Below the pieces are notes generated by a model, which worked only from the letters and a program-made list of their open reading frames with translations, was not told where the DNA came from and searched no databases. Shown piece by piece: positions 32,537 through 40,229 of a stretch of 44,525 bases of DNA. Position 1 is the first letter of the stretch; each line of letters begins with the position of its first letter. Source of the stretch: a virus. The position numbers and the translations under genes were made by a program. Where the stretch lies: IMG/VR virus record IMGVR_UViG_3300046007_005629, positions 1 to 44,525 of that record; one strand, 5' to 3'.

Positions 32537-33170
32537 AATCTAATATTTGTCCTACTAAATCACTTCTGTGATTCTCTTTTAATTTTATCCATTCAATACC
32601 AGCTATCTTTTTAGAGAGCTCAATAGCATAAGTTAAACCTGATATAGACTCGTTCGTATCCTGCTGTTCGTTATCCCCGTTTATAATGATTTTACCGGTC
32701 TTTCCAAGGCGTGTTAAGATGGCAAGCATCTCAGGCTTCGTAAGGTTCTGTGCTTCTTCTACAATCAACACATCGTCTATTGTTTTACCTCTAATAAATT
32801 GCACAGGTAAAGCTTGAACTCTTTCAGTTTTTACAAAATCATCTATTTTAATCTTGTCCATACACTTATACAAATTCTCAATAAGTGCTTCCATATATGG
32901 ATTGAATTTGTCTTCTAAAGCTCCCGGAAGAAATCCTAACGATCTTCCTACTTCAATAGCACTTCGAGTAACTAATATTTTATCACATTGTTTTTTATTT
33001 AAAAAGTCTAAAGCTGCTTGAGCTCCTACTAAAGATTTTCCTGACCCTGCTCTACCTGTTATAATGACAATTTGGTTATCTATTATTAACTGCTTTGCTT
33101 GTTTTTGTTCTTCATTTAAAATGACATTGTACTTAATATCATTTTTTCTAACTCTATTAGGTTCTTTCAT
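32523..33170 (-). CDS. phoH: PhoH-like ATPase
   Basis: 215 residues, the size of phage PhoH proteins. Walker A is GRAGSGKS at 39-46; ILVTRSAIEVGRSLGFLPG is the typical PhoH segment that follows; Walker B-like VLIVEEAQNL; then INGDNEQQD and a C-terminal ENHRSDLV arginine motif. The function in phages is not settled; a helicase/RNA-binding role is suggested for the family. Here it heads a unit with the HAD phosphatase, kinase and endolysin, with a promoter-like motif 17 bases upstream, and lies directly after the capsid gene terminator. Confidence 0.92.
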   Translation of the reverse strand: MKEPNRVRKNDIKYNVILNEEQKQAKQLIIDNQIVIITGRAGSGKSLVGAQAALDFLNKKQCDKILVTRSAIEVGRSLGFLPGALEDKFNPYMEALIENLYKCMDKIKIDDFVKTERVQALPVQFIRGKTIDDVLIVEEAQNLTKPEMLAILTRLGKTGKIIINGDNEQQDTNESISGLTYAIELSKKIAGIEWIKLKENHRSDLVGQILDYEYN

Positions 33171-33180
33171 AAAATACTAA

Positions 33181-33195
33181 TTTATAATAAATATC
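33181..33195 (-). promoter_or_regulatory. Late-promoter-like motif for the phoH unit
   Basis: Minus strand GATATTTATTATAAA, core 17 bases before the phoH ATG and 25 bases after the capsid gene terminator. Confidence 0.6.
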
Positions 33196-33219
33196 AATCT
33201 AGTGTCTTTTAATCAGTAG

Positions 33220-33245
33220 AAAAGGGGCTATTACTAACCCCTTTT
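33220..33245 (-). terminator. Hairpin terminator after the major capsid gene
   Basis: An 11-bp stem with one mismatch (AAAAGGGGCTA / TAACCCCTTTT) and a 4-base loop. The minus-strand 3' arm itself ends in CCCCTTTT; the tail beyond is only moderately T-rich. Confidence 0.75.
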
Positions 33246-33270
33246 AAACTTAATTTAGAGTGACTCTAGA

Positions 33271-34959
33271 TTATACTAAATGCAATCCATGTACTTTAAT
33301 AGTACCATAGAATTCTGGTCTTACCATTTTCTTAGCATAACGTGTCATAACACCTTTACGTGGAGTAAAGTTTGTTGGATCGTATACTAATGGAGTCATG
33401 ATAAGTGGAATATATGGAGCATATACAGCACCTGTTTCCAAGAATTGAGCACCTCTATATCCTAACAAGATAACGTTGTCAGTCATATAAGGATTTTTGT
33501 AAACTGTAAATCTTGAATTCAATAAACCTACTTTTTGAACTCCCATTGCAAATTGCATTTTGTCACCATTAGTGTCAGCAGCATATCCTGGGATAGATTC
33601 TAAAATAGTAGCTACGTCTGGAGAACATACTAAGAAGTTTGCTCCACCACGCATAGTCTTTTGGTGAATTTTGTTAGATACTTTTTGGATTTTAGTTCCT
33701 AAAGTTTGGAACCAAGTACCTTGAGTATAAGCTGTTCCTGTGAAACCGCCTACAGCGAAGTTATCAGTTGCTGAGCTGTACTCATATCCTACTTGAGCAG
33801 ACCATCTTTCAGTCGTTACTGCATTTTGAATCAACATATCTAAGATTTCTAAATCAATCTCTTGAGAGATATATTCAGATAACATAGAAGTCAATTCAGC
33901 TTCAGCATCGATTGAATGGTATGCATTTAAATCTTGAGCAAACTCTGGAGACCAAATAGCTTTTAATTTTCTTGTTTTAGCAACAATTGATTCTGATTTC
34001 AACTCTACGTTGATTTCAGGAATATTGATGTCTGTTCCATTTCCTAATGTATCTTGGAAATCACCTCTATCAGATGCGGTTGGTTGTTTTTGATATCCAA
34101 TTGCAATAGTTTCACCTAATCCTGAATTTGTAATAGAACCTGATACAATAAATGTCAATGTAGTGTCATTGATATTTTTAGTAAATTGTGGATAATAATT
34201 AACAATTTTAGCAGCGGTTGAACCTGAAATCAAATAAGCTCTTACACCTTCTAAATCTGCGTTTGATAATAATGCAGCTGGTACAGAGATTTTTTTGAAG
34301 TGACCTGCAGCAATTGACGCTGAGTTAGCAGTTGTAAATTTTGAATCGTAATTGAATTCGTCAAAATCTGCATCTGAAGCCATTGTTAATGCAGCTGAAA
34401 TAGATCCTGAAGCAGTAGCTGAAATAGCAGAACCTGAAGCATTCAATGTAGTTGTTACATCATTGATTGAGAATCCAAATCTACCTGAACCATAAAGACC
34501 ACCTGTTGGATCTTGATCTAATCCACTAGTTACACCAAATACAGAGTTAGCTTGAAACCCTGGAGCTGATGGATTACCTGCTGGAGTAGCAGTATTATTA
34601 AATCCTGGCTGAGCAGTACCGTATTTGAAATCCATATAGAACACAAGTCCTGATGGTAAATTCATTGGTTGTACAGAAACGAAATCTTTAGCAGCGATTT
34701 CAGCAAATACTCTTCTTACTAATGGTAAAGCTACACCTGACCATTGCTCTGAGTTAGAAGCTGTACCTGTTGAGTTAGCTTCAGTTACTAATTGTTTAGC
34801 TTGGTTTTCAAGCATAATAGCCATACCGTGTCTTTCGTACTCGCTATCAATACCTTCTAATAAACCAGTCTTTGACCATTTACCTACTAGGCCTTTGGTC
34901 TCATCCATTTGACGACGAACTTGAGAGTTACTGTCGTTTAAGATTGATTTTAATGACAT
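33271..34959 (-). CDS. Major capsid protein (gp23-like)
   Basis: 562 residues (T4 gp23: 521). Forms the hexameric capsid shell. Typical segments: MLENQAKQLVTE-ANSTGT near residue 60, the place where T4 gp23 is cut by the prohead protease (after Glu65); LVRRVFAEIAAKDFVSVQPM; KLKAIWSPEFAQDLNAYHSID; YISQEIDLEILDMLI; and FTPRKGVMTRYAKKMVRPEFYG near the C-terminus. A Ser/Ala/Gly-rich insert at about 150-260 is not in T4. A second LLE-G near residue 35 is also cut-site-like. The A-rich leader without Shine-Dalgarno is typical of strongly expressed Bacteroidota genes. Transcribed with the scaffold gene and ended by the 33220-33245 hairpin. Confidence 0.95.
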   Translation of the reverse strand: MSLKSILNDSNSQVRRQMDETKGLVGKWSKTGLLEGIDSEYERHGMAIMLENQAKQLVTEANSTGTASNSEQWSGVALPLVRRVFAEIAAKDFVSVQPMNLPSGLVFYMDFKYGTAQPGFNNTATPAGNPSAPGFQANSVFGVTSGLDQDPTGGLYGSGRFGFSINDVTTTLNASGSAISATASGSISAALTMASDADFDEFNYDSKFTTANSASIAAGHFKKISVPAALLSNADLEGVRAYLISGSTAAKIVNYYPQFTKNINDTTLTFIVSGSITNSGLGETIAIGYQKQPTASDRGDFQDTLGNGTDINIPEINVELKSESIVAKTRKLKAIWSPEFAQDLNAYHSIDAEAELTSMLSEYISQEIDLEILDMLIQNAVTTERWSAQVGYEYSSATDNFAVGGFTGTAYTQGTWFQTLGTKIQKVSNKIHQKTMRGGANFLVCSPDVATILESIPGYAADTNGDKMQFAMGVQKVGLLNSRFTVYKNPYMTDNVILLGYRGAQFLETGAVYAPYIPLIMTPLVYDPTNFTPRKGVMTRYAKKMVRPEFYGTIKVHGLHLV

Positions 34960-34989
34960 ATTGTTTTGTGTTTTTTGTTGTTTTTTAAA

Positions 34990-35859
34990 TTATTTTTTTA
35001 AACCTGCTAATTTTTGGAATCTGCTAGCTAAGTCAGCTCCTTCAGATAAAATACGCTTTGCTGGTTTAGTTGAAGCTACTGGCTTCGATGCGTATGATTC
35101 TTTAATCGACTTTTTAGATGATGGAGTTTTGAATCCTTCAGCTAATGTTGAGAAAACTAATTTCACTTCACGTAAATTATGAGCTCTGTCAAAGTTTTCA
35201 ATTACTTTCATTTTTTGACCTTCGTTCAATGCAAAATTACGGAACAATTTGTTTGAGTAAAGAAGTTTAGCATTCAATAAATTAACTTCATTGATTTTAC
35301 CTTTTAAGAAACGAATAACATTATAAGCTTCTTCTAACTCTTCGCTAGACTCTTCTTCTTCAGTCATTTCTTCAGCTTCTTCATCTTCTTCTCTTAAAGA
35401 ACGAATGATTTCGTTGATGTCGATATCTTCATCTTCTTCTTCAGTCATTTCTTCCTCTTCTCCTTCTTCCATTGGGTCTTCTTCAGAATAATCGCCTTCT
35501 TCCATTGAGTCGTCAGAATCGCTTTCTCCTTCTAATTCTCTGATGATTTCTTCTAAATCTAAATCATCTTCTTCTTCAGTCACTTCTTCTTCAGAATGGT
35601 CTTCTTCAGAATGGTCTTCGCCTTCTTCACCTTCCTCTACAGGAGCTTCGTTATCAGCATACGCCATATCATCTTCTTCATGCATCTCTTCGGTTTCAAC
35701 TTCTTCTTCCTCTTCAGAAAGTTCTTCAGCTAATTTCGCAGATAACATAGATTGAAGTCTTGGAGTAAACGCTTCTTCTAAAGCTAATTTAGCATTAGCA
35801 AGGGCAGTTTGTTTTACAGCTTTTGCATCAGCAATCGCTTCTTTCAATAAATCTTTCAT
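34990..35859 (-). CDS. Prohead core/scaffolding protein (gp22-like)
   Basis: 289 residues. Internal scaffold degraded or cut during head maturation. The N-terminus is an Ala/Lys-rich helix (MKDLLKEAIADAKAVKQTAL). Residues about 45-170 are extremely acidic, with repeated Glu/Asp/Ser/Met runs encoded by GAA/TCTTC-type repeats. The C-terminal third is helical and basic. At least four gp21-type sites are present: LALEE-A, ALNE-G, TLAE-G and ILSE-G. Position between the protease and capsid genes matches T4 gene 22. A possible Shine-Dalgarno (AGAGGA) lies about 8 bases before the ATG, unusual for this window. The leader contains two promoter-like motifs and an inverted repeat. Confidence 0.88.
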   Translation of the reverse strand: MKDLLKEAIADAKAVKQTALANAKLALEEAFTPRLQSMLSAKLAEELSEEEEEVETEEMHEEDDMAYADNEAPVEEGEEGEDHSEEDHSEEEVTEEEDDLDLEEIIRELEGESDSDDSMEEGDYSEEDPMEEGEEEEMTEEEDEDIDINEIIRSLREEDEEAEEMTEEEESSEELEEAYNVIRFLKGKINEVNLLNAKLLYSNKLFRNFALNEGQKMKVIENFDRAHNLREVKLVFSTLAEGFKTPSSKKSIKESYASKPVASTKPAKRILSEGADLASRFQKLAGLKK

Positions 35860-35914
35860 GTGTTTGTCCTCTTATTTTTTAAAAATCGGAAATAAGATTA
35901 TTAGGAATCTTAAT

Positions 35915-35929
35915 AGAATAAATACTATC
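35915..35929 (-). promoter_or_regulatory. Variant late-promoter-like motif before the scaffold gene
   Basis: Minus strand GATAGTATTTATTCT, a copy with one change in the core (GTATTTAT), 60 bases before the ATG at 35859. Confidence 0.4.
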
Positions 35930-35933
35930 ATGC

Positions 35934-35962
35934 ACCTTGCATAGAAGTAATGTGAGCAAGGT
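35934..35962. repeat. Inverted repeat in the scaffold/capsid leader
   Basis: ACCTTGC / GCAAGGT, 7-bp arms with a 15-base loop, between the two promoter-like motifs. No T-tract. Could stabilise the 5' end of the scaffold-capsid mRNA made from the distal promoter. Confidence 0.4.
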
Positions 35963-35972
35963 ATTGTGCGTT

Positions 35973-35987
35973 ATAACAATAAATATG
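35973..35987 (-). promoter_or_regulatory. Late-promoter-like motif overlapping a terminator arm
   Basis: Minus strand CATATTTATTGTTAT, 121 bases before the scaffold ATG. Its first bases are the last bases of the terminator stem at 35985-36012. Confidence 0.5.
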
Positions 35988-36012
35988 GGCGTGCTTACAA
36001 AAACACGCCCAT
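35985..36012 (-). terminator. Hairpin terminator after the head-core gene block
   Basis: A perfect 9-bp inverted repeat (ATGGGCGTG / CACGCCCAT) with a 10-base loop, 32 bases beyond the stop at 36044. The T-rich sequence after it is also the promoter-like motif. Confidence 0.75.
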
Positions 36013-36043
36013 TTTCATTATTTTTTTTAAAATCTTAAATTAA

Positions 36044-36832
36044 TTATACTTTTATGACTTTTGATATTACAGTTTTCAGTACTTCCATAGTCATATCACT
36101 ACCTTTTAATGTATCTACAACTAAATGAGTCAATGCTTCTGAATTAGTCCCTAAGTGTGATAATGCCGAAGATACTCCTGAAACTCCTTCTAAAGCGTGG
36201 TATATACCAAACCCAGCAACGCCTATCATAATACATGCATAAATTAATTCTGCTGCCGGTCCTGCATTTTGTTTAAGCCATTTATTTCCATTCATAAAAG
36301 CTACTCCTTGAAGTATTTTTTTAATTGGATATACAAACGCAGCATGCGCCATATGAGCAAATTTACCTAGAGCCTTACCAACCTTTGAAGCATATATTTT
36401 ATCATGTAAATTATGCATTACCTTTTCGTCTCCAGCCTTTTCAGCTTCTTCATATTGCTTTTTATATGATTCTAATTCTTTTCTCTCTTCAGAAGTTAAA
36501 GCTAATTTAGAATATGCCCAATCAATTAATTTGCCTAGTAATTTTAGTAAAGTAGGAGAAGCTAAAACTAAGGATAAAAATAATCCTTCATTTAAAACAT
36601 CTTCTTTAATTGTATCATCTGACTCGATAGCATCTAATGAAACATCTTCAGGTCCTTTAGAAGATAATTTCTTATTTTCCAAGTCTTTTGCAATTCCTTT
36701 TAAAAGCTTTTCTAAATCAGCATCAGACGCAATGCCAGCTTCTGCTAACATGAATCGATCTTGTTTAGTTAATGATTCTTTAACTAAAACAAATGCCTTT
36801 GTGTGTGCTGGTATAGCATCGTATAATTTCAT
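36044..36832 (-). CDS. Predicted membrane-active, protease-processed head protein
   Basis: 262 residues. Two strong gp21-type sites: FMLAE-AGI near residue 31 and DVLNE-GLF near residue 84. Directly after the second site comes a hydrophobic helix (LFLSLVLASPTLLKLLGKL), then a charged coiled segment, and a second hydrophobic helix near 195-215 (LIYACIMIGVAGFGIYHAL). It lies in the head block between gp21 and gp22, so it is probably an internal head component whose mature form has two membrane-type helices. A role in DNA ejection is possible but inferred. The ATG overlaps the preceding stop (TAATG), and a terminator follows. No family recognised. Confidence 0.8.
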   Translation of the reverse strand: MKLYDAIPAHTKAFVLVKESLTKQDRFMLAEAGIASDADLEKLLKGIAKDLENKKLSSKGPEDVSLDAIESDDTIKEDVLNEGLFLSLVLASPTLLKLLGKLIDWAYSKLALTSEERKELESYKKQYEEAEKAGDEKVMHNLHDKIYASKVGKALGKFAHMAHAAFVYPIKKILQGVAFMNGNKWLKQNAGPAAELIYACIMIGVAGFGIYHALEGVSGVSSALSHLGTNSEALTHLVVDTLKGSDMTMEVLKTVISKVIKV

Positions 36833-37575
36833 TACTCTTCTTTTTCTTCGTTATCTTCTTTAGGCTCTTCAGGCGCTTGATAATTAGCGTCAATCCAATT
36901 AAAGAATTTTTTCTTTGATTTATCGTCTTCTAAATCTGAAGGTTCTTGAATTTTAAATTTCTTCATTGCTTTTTGAAAGAACTTTTGATAGTCTTGACCA
37001 GCTCCTGCTACTGCTGAAGCTTCATTAACCATACCACCTACATCATAATATTTGTTCAATGTAGAACCTATGTCTTCATAACAAGCTTCTAAACGTTGTT
37101 GAAGCGTTGACATTTCTTGAGCAGTCTTTTCAAATATTTTGTGAGCCTCCCCTAAATGCTTCATATGACGACCTACTGTCTGATGGTCAAACCATTCTTC
37201 AGTCTCTGATAAAGTCAATTGATTTGCTGCGTTAATCATTTCTCCTAAATACTGAGAGGTCTCTCTTAAATTGTGAGTTCTGTAAATAGAATTAGAATGC
37301 TCCGCAAATTTATACACAGCTTCTAAAAAAGCTTTCTTTTGTTTCGACGACATTCCATCGGTCGCAGACTTATTTTCCTTAAGTTTAATAAGTGATGCAA
37401 GTTTAATAGGATTCTTACTCATAGATTCGTTATTTATATTTTCAGCGCGCATGTGCAATGCAGCTAGATATTTTCTTAATGCTTCTTTTGTTCCTTTTGT
37501 TCTACCAACTAATTTGCCAGTGTCTTTTTTATATACAGCATATTTACCATCTTCTTTTTTTACTGAATATGGCAT
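36832..37575 (-). CDS. Head-core associated protein
   Basis: 247 residues. The N-terminal 42 residues (MPYSVKKEDGKYAVYKKDTG, then TKEALRKYLAALHM) form a small basic domain I recall at the start of several phage head-region proteins. The middle is helical with His and aromatic residues, and includes a MVNE-A site near 182, possibly cleaved. The C-terminus is highly acidic (EEPKEDNEEKEE), like a core protein. No enzymatic motif. It lies one base after the 129-residue leader-bearing gene and is coupled to the next by TAATG. Role in core assembly is inferred from place and composition. Confidence 0.78.
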   Translation of the reverse strand: MPYSVKKEDGKYAVYKKDTGKLVGRTKGTKEALRKYLAALHMRAENINNESMSKNPIKLASLIKLKENKSATDGMSSKQKKAFLEAVYKFAEHSNSIYRTHNLRETSQYLGEMINAANQLTLSETEEWFDHQTVGRHMKHLGEAHKIFEKTAQEMSTLQQRLEACYEDIGSTLNKYYDVGGMVNEASAVAGAGQDYQKFFQKAMKKFKIQEPSDLEDDKSKKKFFNWIDANYQAPEEPKEDNEEKEE

Positions 37576-37576
37576 A

Positions 37577-37966
37577 TTAAAATTGTGCTATGTATTTATT
37601 ATTTTTAAACAATACCGTTCCAGACTCTAAAGTTTCTTGCTTACCAAATGGATGAACAAACTTAAATCTAAATAAAAATGTATATCCTCCAATTATATTT
37701 GGCAATGGAGTTACTACAACTTCTAGACTTAATGAATTAAACATTGCCTTCATTATATTTGTTCTAATTTCTTTTTCTAAAGAAGTAGCGTACACGACAA
37801 CGTTATTACCTTTTTTTAATAAAGTAGGAGTAGCTGGATTAATACCAGTTTGTTGCCTGAATACATCAACAGCTCCTTTTAAAACTTGCTCAGAAGGTTC
37901 TACTACAGCTTCATTTAAAGCTTTTCTAACTTCAGACTCTATAAGTTTTTTTAATTCAGCTTTCAT
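37577..37966 (-). CDS. Small head protein with capsid-targeting leader (LNE-A site)
   Basis: 129 residues. The leader MKAELKKLIESEVRKALNE is followed by Ala: the same amphipathic helix and the same ALNE end as the protein at 23896-24210. The mature part (about 110 residues) is predicted to be alpha/beta, with VFRQQTGINPATPTLLKKGN and strand pairs ending in LFKNNKYIAQF. Not recognised. It starts on the stop codon of the gp21-like protease gene (TAATG), which supports a link between protease and substrate. Confidence 0.82.
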   Translation of the reverse strand: MKAELKKLIESEVRKALNEAVVEPSEQVLKGAVDVFRQQTGINPATPTLLKKGNNVVVYATSLEKEIRTNIMKAMFNSLSLEVVVTPLPNIIGGYTFLFRFKFVHPFGKQETLESGTVLFKNNKYIAQF

Positions 37967-38577
37967 TATTTTATATCAGTTAAGATATCAGTTATCAATC
38001 TATTTACTTTTGTGTATTTAGATGATGAAAACGTTTGACCTGGTTGGATTGACTCATGCATTGGTTTTAAAAATGCTCCGTGAGTTGAAGGATTTGATAC
38101 AAAGTCAAATGCAATTAACTCAAAGTCATTTTGAACTTCAACTTCAGATTCTCCTAATTGCTTAACAGACCCTAGACCTCTAGAAGAGATACCTAATTTA
38201 ATTCCACATTTGAAAAGTTCTTTTAAAATGTTTCCTGATGGTGTTGATAACACTTCTACAGTACCACATAAATCATTTCCATCCCAATGCATTTCTGTAA
38301 TGTTATGAGATACATTGTTTAAGTTAACTATAGATGAATCTGGATGATCTAGCTCACCTAACGCTCTTCTTTCTTTAATATTAATATCAGAATACTTTTG
38401 TGCTTCTCTCATTAATATATTTTTTGGATATTTACGTCCGTTTTGATTAGTGGCATCTGCTCTTTGCAAAACACCTTTAACCATTAAGCGTCCTCCGTTT
38501 CTTTCCATAGATTCGTTAATCTTATCTGGCGAAATGTCAAAGGTGATATAATCTACTAATAATTTTTTATTTTCCAT
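37966..38577 (-). CDS. Prohead maturation protease (gp21-like)
   Basis: 203 residues (T4 gp21: 212). Serine protease of the herpesvirus-assemblin-like fold that cuts scaffold, capsid and internal proteins after Leu/Ile-x-Glu. His78 lies in GELDHPD and the nucleophile region is GISSRGLGS (Ser131/Ser132), both diagnostic for the T4 group. RADATNQNGRKYP near 39-51 and the DFVSNPSTHGAF segment near 170 are further family marks. Encoded between small head proteins and the scaffold, as in T4 (20-21-22-23). It would be the enzyme acting on the many Leu-x-Glu leaders in the window. Confidence 0.93.
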   Translation of the reverse strand: MENKKLLVDYITFDISPDKINESMERNGGRLMVKGVLQRADATNQNGRKYPKNILMREAQKYSDINIKERRALGELDHPDSSIVNLNNVSHNITEMHWDGNDLCGTVEVLSTPSGNILKELFKCGIKLGISSRGLGSVKQLGESEVEVQNDFELIAFDFVSNPSTHGAFLKPMHESIQPGQTFSSSKYTKVNRLITDILTDIK

Positions 38578-38581
38578 GATA

Positions 38582-39010
38582 TTATTTTAAATGTAATTGA
38601 GACGATAACTTCATAAAAGTAGACTCAGCTACATTGCTTTTATTTTTCTTAACTTTTTTATATCCTAGCATTTCGATAGTGTCATCTTCTACATCTCCGA
38701 AAGCGGCAGGAGTGTCATATCCAGCAACTCCAGCTGTTGTAGACATTTCTGTGATGTCTTCGCCTAGCTCATTCATCATAAAGTCAAATACTTGATCCAT
38801 GTTATTTTTAGCTTCTGATATATGATCTTCAGCCCAGTCATGCCCATTTTCAAGTATATTATTAATTTCCATTTCATCTTTGTTTAAAAGAATCTCACAT
38901 TGTCTATGCATTTGTTTTAAATTGCTATAAAACATGTAATTAATAGACTTACTTGAGTCTAACGCTGCTTCCTTTAAAAGGAATTTTTTAAATGAATCTG
39001 AATAAGACAT
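38582..39010 (-). CDS. Small head-module protein with STTAGVAGY motif
   Basis: 142 residues. The N-terminus MSYSDSFKKFLLKE before Ala is a short leader with a Leu-x-Glu/Ala site. Helical with several Met and His in the middle; then EMSTTAGVAGYDTPAAF near 95-112, a motif I recall from several head-region proteins of T4-like phages, followed by an acidic and then basic end. Function unknown. It lies 4 bases upstream of the gp21-like gene, within the same run of closely spaced head genes. Confidence 0.78.
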   Translation of the reverse strand: MSYSDSFKKFLLKEAALDSSKSINYMFYSNLKQMHRQCEILLNKDEMEINNILENGHDWAEDHISEAKNNMDQVFDFMMNELGEDITEMSTTAGVAGYDTPAAFGDVEDDTIEMLGYKKVKKNKSNVAESTFMKLSSQLHLK

Positions 39011-39019
39011 AAATTATTT

Positions 39020-39331
39020 TTAATAGTATAATACAGTTATATCTCCAGCTGCAGATGCAGACACGTATGATAATTGAATTGGGAATATGTAATGGCTATT
39101 CGTTGGTTCGTGAAAATCTATTGCTGTGTATCCTTGCCCATTAGAAGCTGAAATAACTACAGATCCTGTATTCATAACTATAAAAGCTGCGTTATTAGCA
39201 AAGCTTCCTGTTAGCCTTAATGGATTGTTTAAAGTCGCAGTTACTCGAACTGTTCTAGAAAAGGTTCCTTGTTGAACTTGTGAATGATATGCGTTTTGAA
39301 ACGAATATGTTGGATTTACTGGATTAGACAT
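39020..39331 (-). CDS. Small beta-rich virion protein candidate
   Basis: 103 residues, almost all strand-forming: alternating hydrophobic residues with Asn/Ser/Thr/Gly turns (RVTATLNNPLRLTGS, AAFIVMNTGSVVISAS, HYIFPIQLSYVSAS). No Lys apart from none in long stretches and no helix. Such a pattern fits a small capsid decoration or surface protein; this is inferred from composition and location between portal and protease genes. No family recognised. Spaced 3 bases after the 281-residue gene. Confidence 0.72.
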   Translation of the reverse strand: MSNPVNPTYSFQNAYHSQVQQGTFSRTVRVTATLNNPLRLTGSFANNAAFIVMNTGSVVISASNGQGYTAIDFHEPTNSHYIFPIQLSYVSASAAGDITVLYY

Positions 39332-39334
39332 GAT

Positions 39335-40180
39335 CTATACTTTTTTAAGTTCTTTGATTAATTCATGATACCGTAACAAATTCAATATATGATTATCTTT
39401 AATTGTCTTAACAGAAGCTAGTTCTTTTAGCAAATTAGTTACTTCAGTTAATTTAATTTTTACTACAGCATCGTCTACTTTAGAAGTCAATGTAGTTAAA
39501 TCTTTTTGAAGTTTAGCAGATTCTTTAACAATAAAGTCTTTTAAATCCGGGCCGTCTGAAACTGTATTAATATAGTTTCTTAAGATTGATTTCTGACCTT
39601 CATTCAAATTTGAATATTTGTCATTGAATTTATCAACTAAAATTTTATATGATAGCAAACGAACTTCTTTGTCTTGCTTAACAAAATCAGACATTTCATT
39701 TAACTCAGCTTTTACTTTAACCTCTTTACGAGTTATATGCTCGATAATAGTATATCTATTATTAACAGACTCTGTAGGGTTATCAGCAATTGTAAATTCA
39801 AATAATTTATAAATTGCAGCTAAAGTTTTATAGTTATTTACTTTTGATTTGAAAAAGTCTTCAACATTATAAGTGTCTCTGATTTCTTTAATCAAGTTAT
39901 ATTTTTGTCTGTTTAAAGTTGCTTGGTTAATTTGCGATTTTGCCACTAACACTGCTTCAATTAAATGATTAGCTTTTTCTTCTTTTGAAAAATGCTCTTT
40001 AACTAAAGTTTGATACAAGTTAAGTTCTTTAGCTAATGTTGTAGATTTAGCAAAATACTTCTTGATAAGCGGAATCGCCTTTGAATCATTATTGTTCAAA
40101 GTATCGGACGCAACTTGGCGAACAAGTAATTCGAATAGTACGCCGGTGTTTTTAAACTTTGAGTGCTTTAAATTTTTCAT
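39335..40180 (-). CDS. Conserved head-module protein of unknown function
   Basis: 281 residues, helical and Lys-rich throughout. The start KHSKFKNTGVLFELLVRQVAS is a segment I recall at the N-terminus of a protein placed after the portal gene in marine T4-like phages. It has no nucleotide-binding or membrane motif. A coiled-coil-like C-terminal half (AKLQKDLTTLTSKVDDAVVK) suggests oligomerisation. Promoter-like motif at 40200-40215; first gene of a run of seven closely packed head genes ending at the terminator at 35985. Confidence 0.78.
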   Translation of the reverse strand: MKNLKHSKFKNTGVLFELLVRQVASDTLNNNDSKAIPLIKKYFAKSTTLAKELNLYQTLVKEHFSKEEKANHLIEAVLVAKSQINQATLNRQKYNLIKEIRDTYNVEDFFKSKVNNYKTLAAIYKLFEFTIADNPTESVNNRYTIIEHITRKEVKVKAELNEMSDFVKQDKEVRLLSYKILVDKFNDKYSNLNEGQKSILRNYINTVSDGPDLKDFIVKESAKLQKDLTTLTSKVDDAVVKIKLTEVTNLLKELASVKTIKDNHILNLLRYHELIKELKKV

Positions 40181-40199
40181 TCAGGCTATGTGTTTCTTT

Positions 40200-40215
40200 T
40201 TTAATAATAAATATG
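40200..40215 (-). promoter_or_regulatory. Late-promoter-like motif for the protease/head block
   Basis: Minus strand CATATTTATTATTAAA, core 27 bases before the ATG at 40180 in the gap after the portal gene. Confidence 0.5.
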
Positions 40216-40229
40216 AACTTTCTAATGTT

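Noticed and set aside
33171-33270. Search for tRNA or small RNA genes in the longer gaps
   Set aside because: The gaps at 261-400, 5796-5871, 10316-10454, 23772-23895, 24710-24850, 33171-33270 and 35860-36043 contain only hairpins, A/T runs and the promoter-like motif; no cloverleaf or CCA-type end was seen.
35543-35755. Plus-strand Ser-rich frame
   Set aside because: It is the antisense of the Glu-rich tract of the scaffold gene (GAA/GAG read as TTC/CTC/TCT).
34990-35859. Acidic repeats of the scaffold gene as a CRISPR-like or regulatory repeat
   Set aside because: The repeats are in frame, encode Glu/Asp-rich protein and lack regular spacers.
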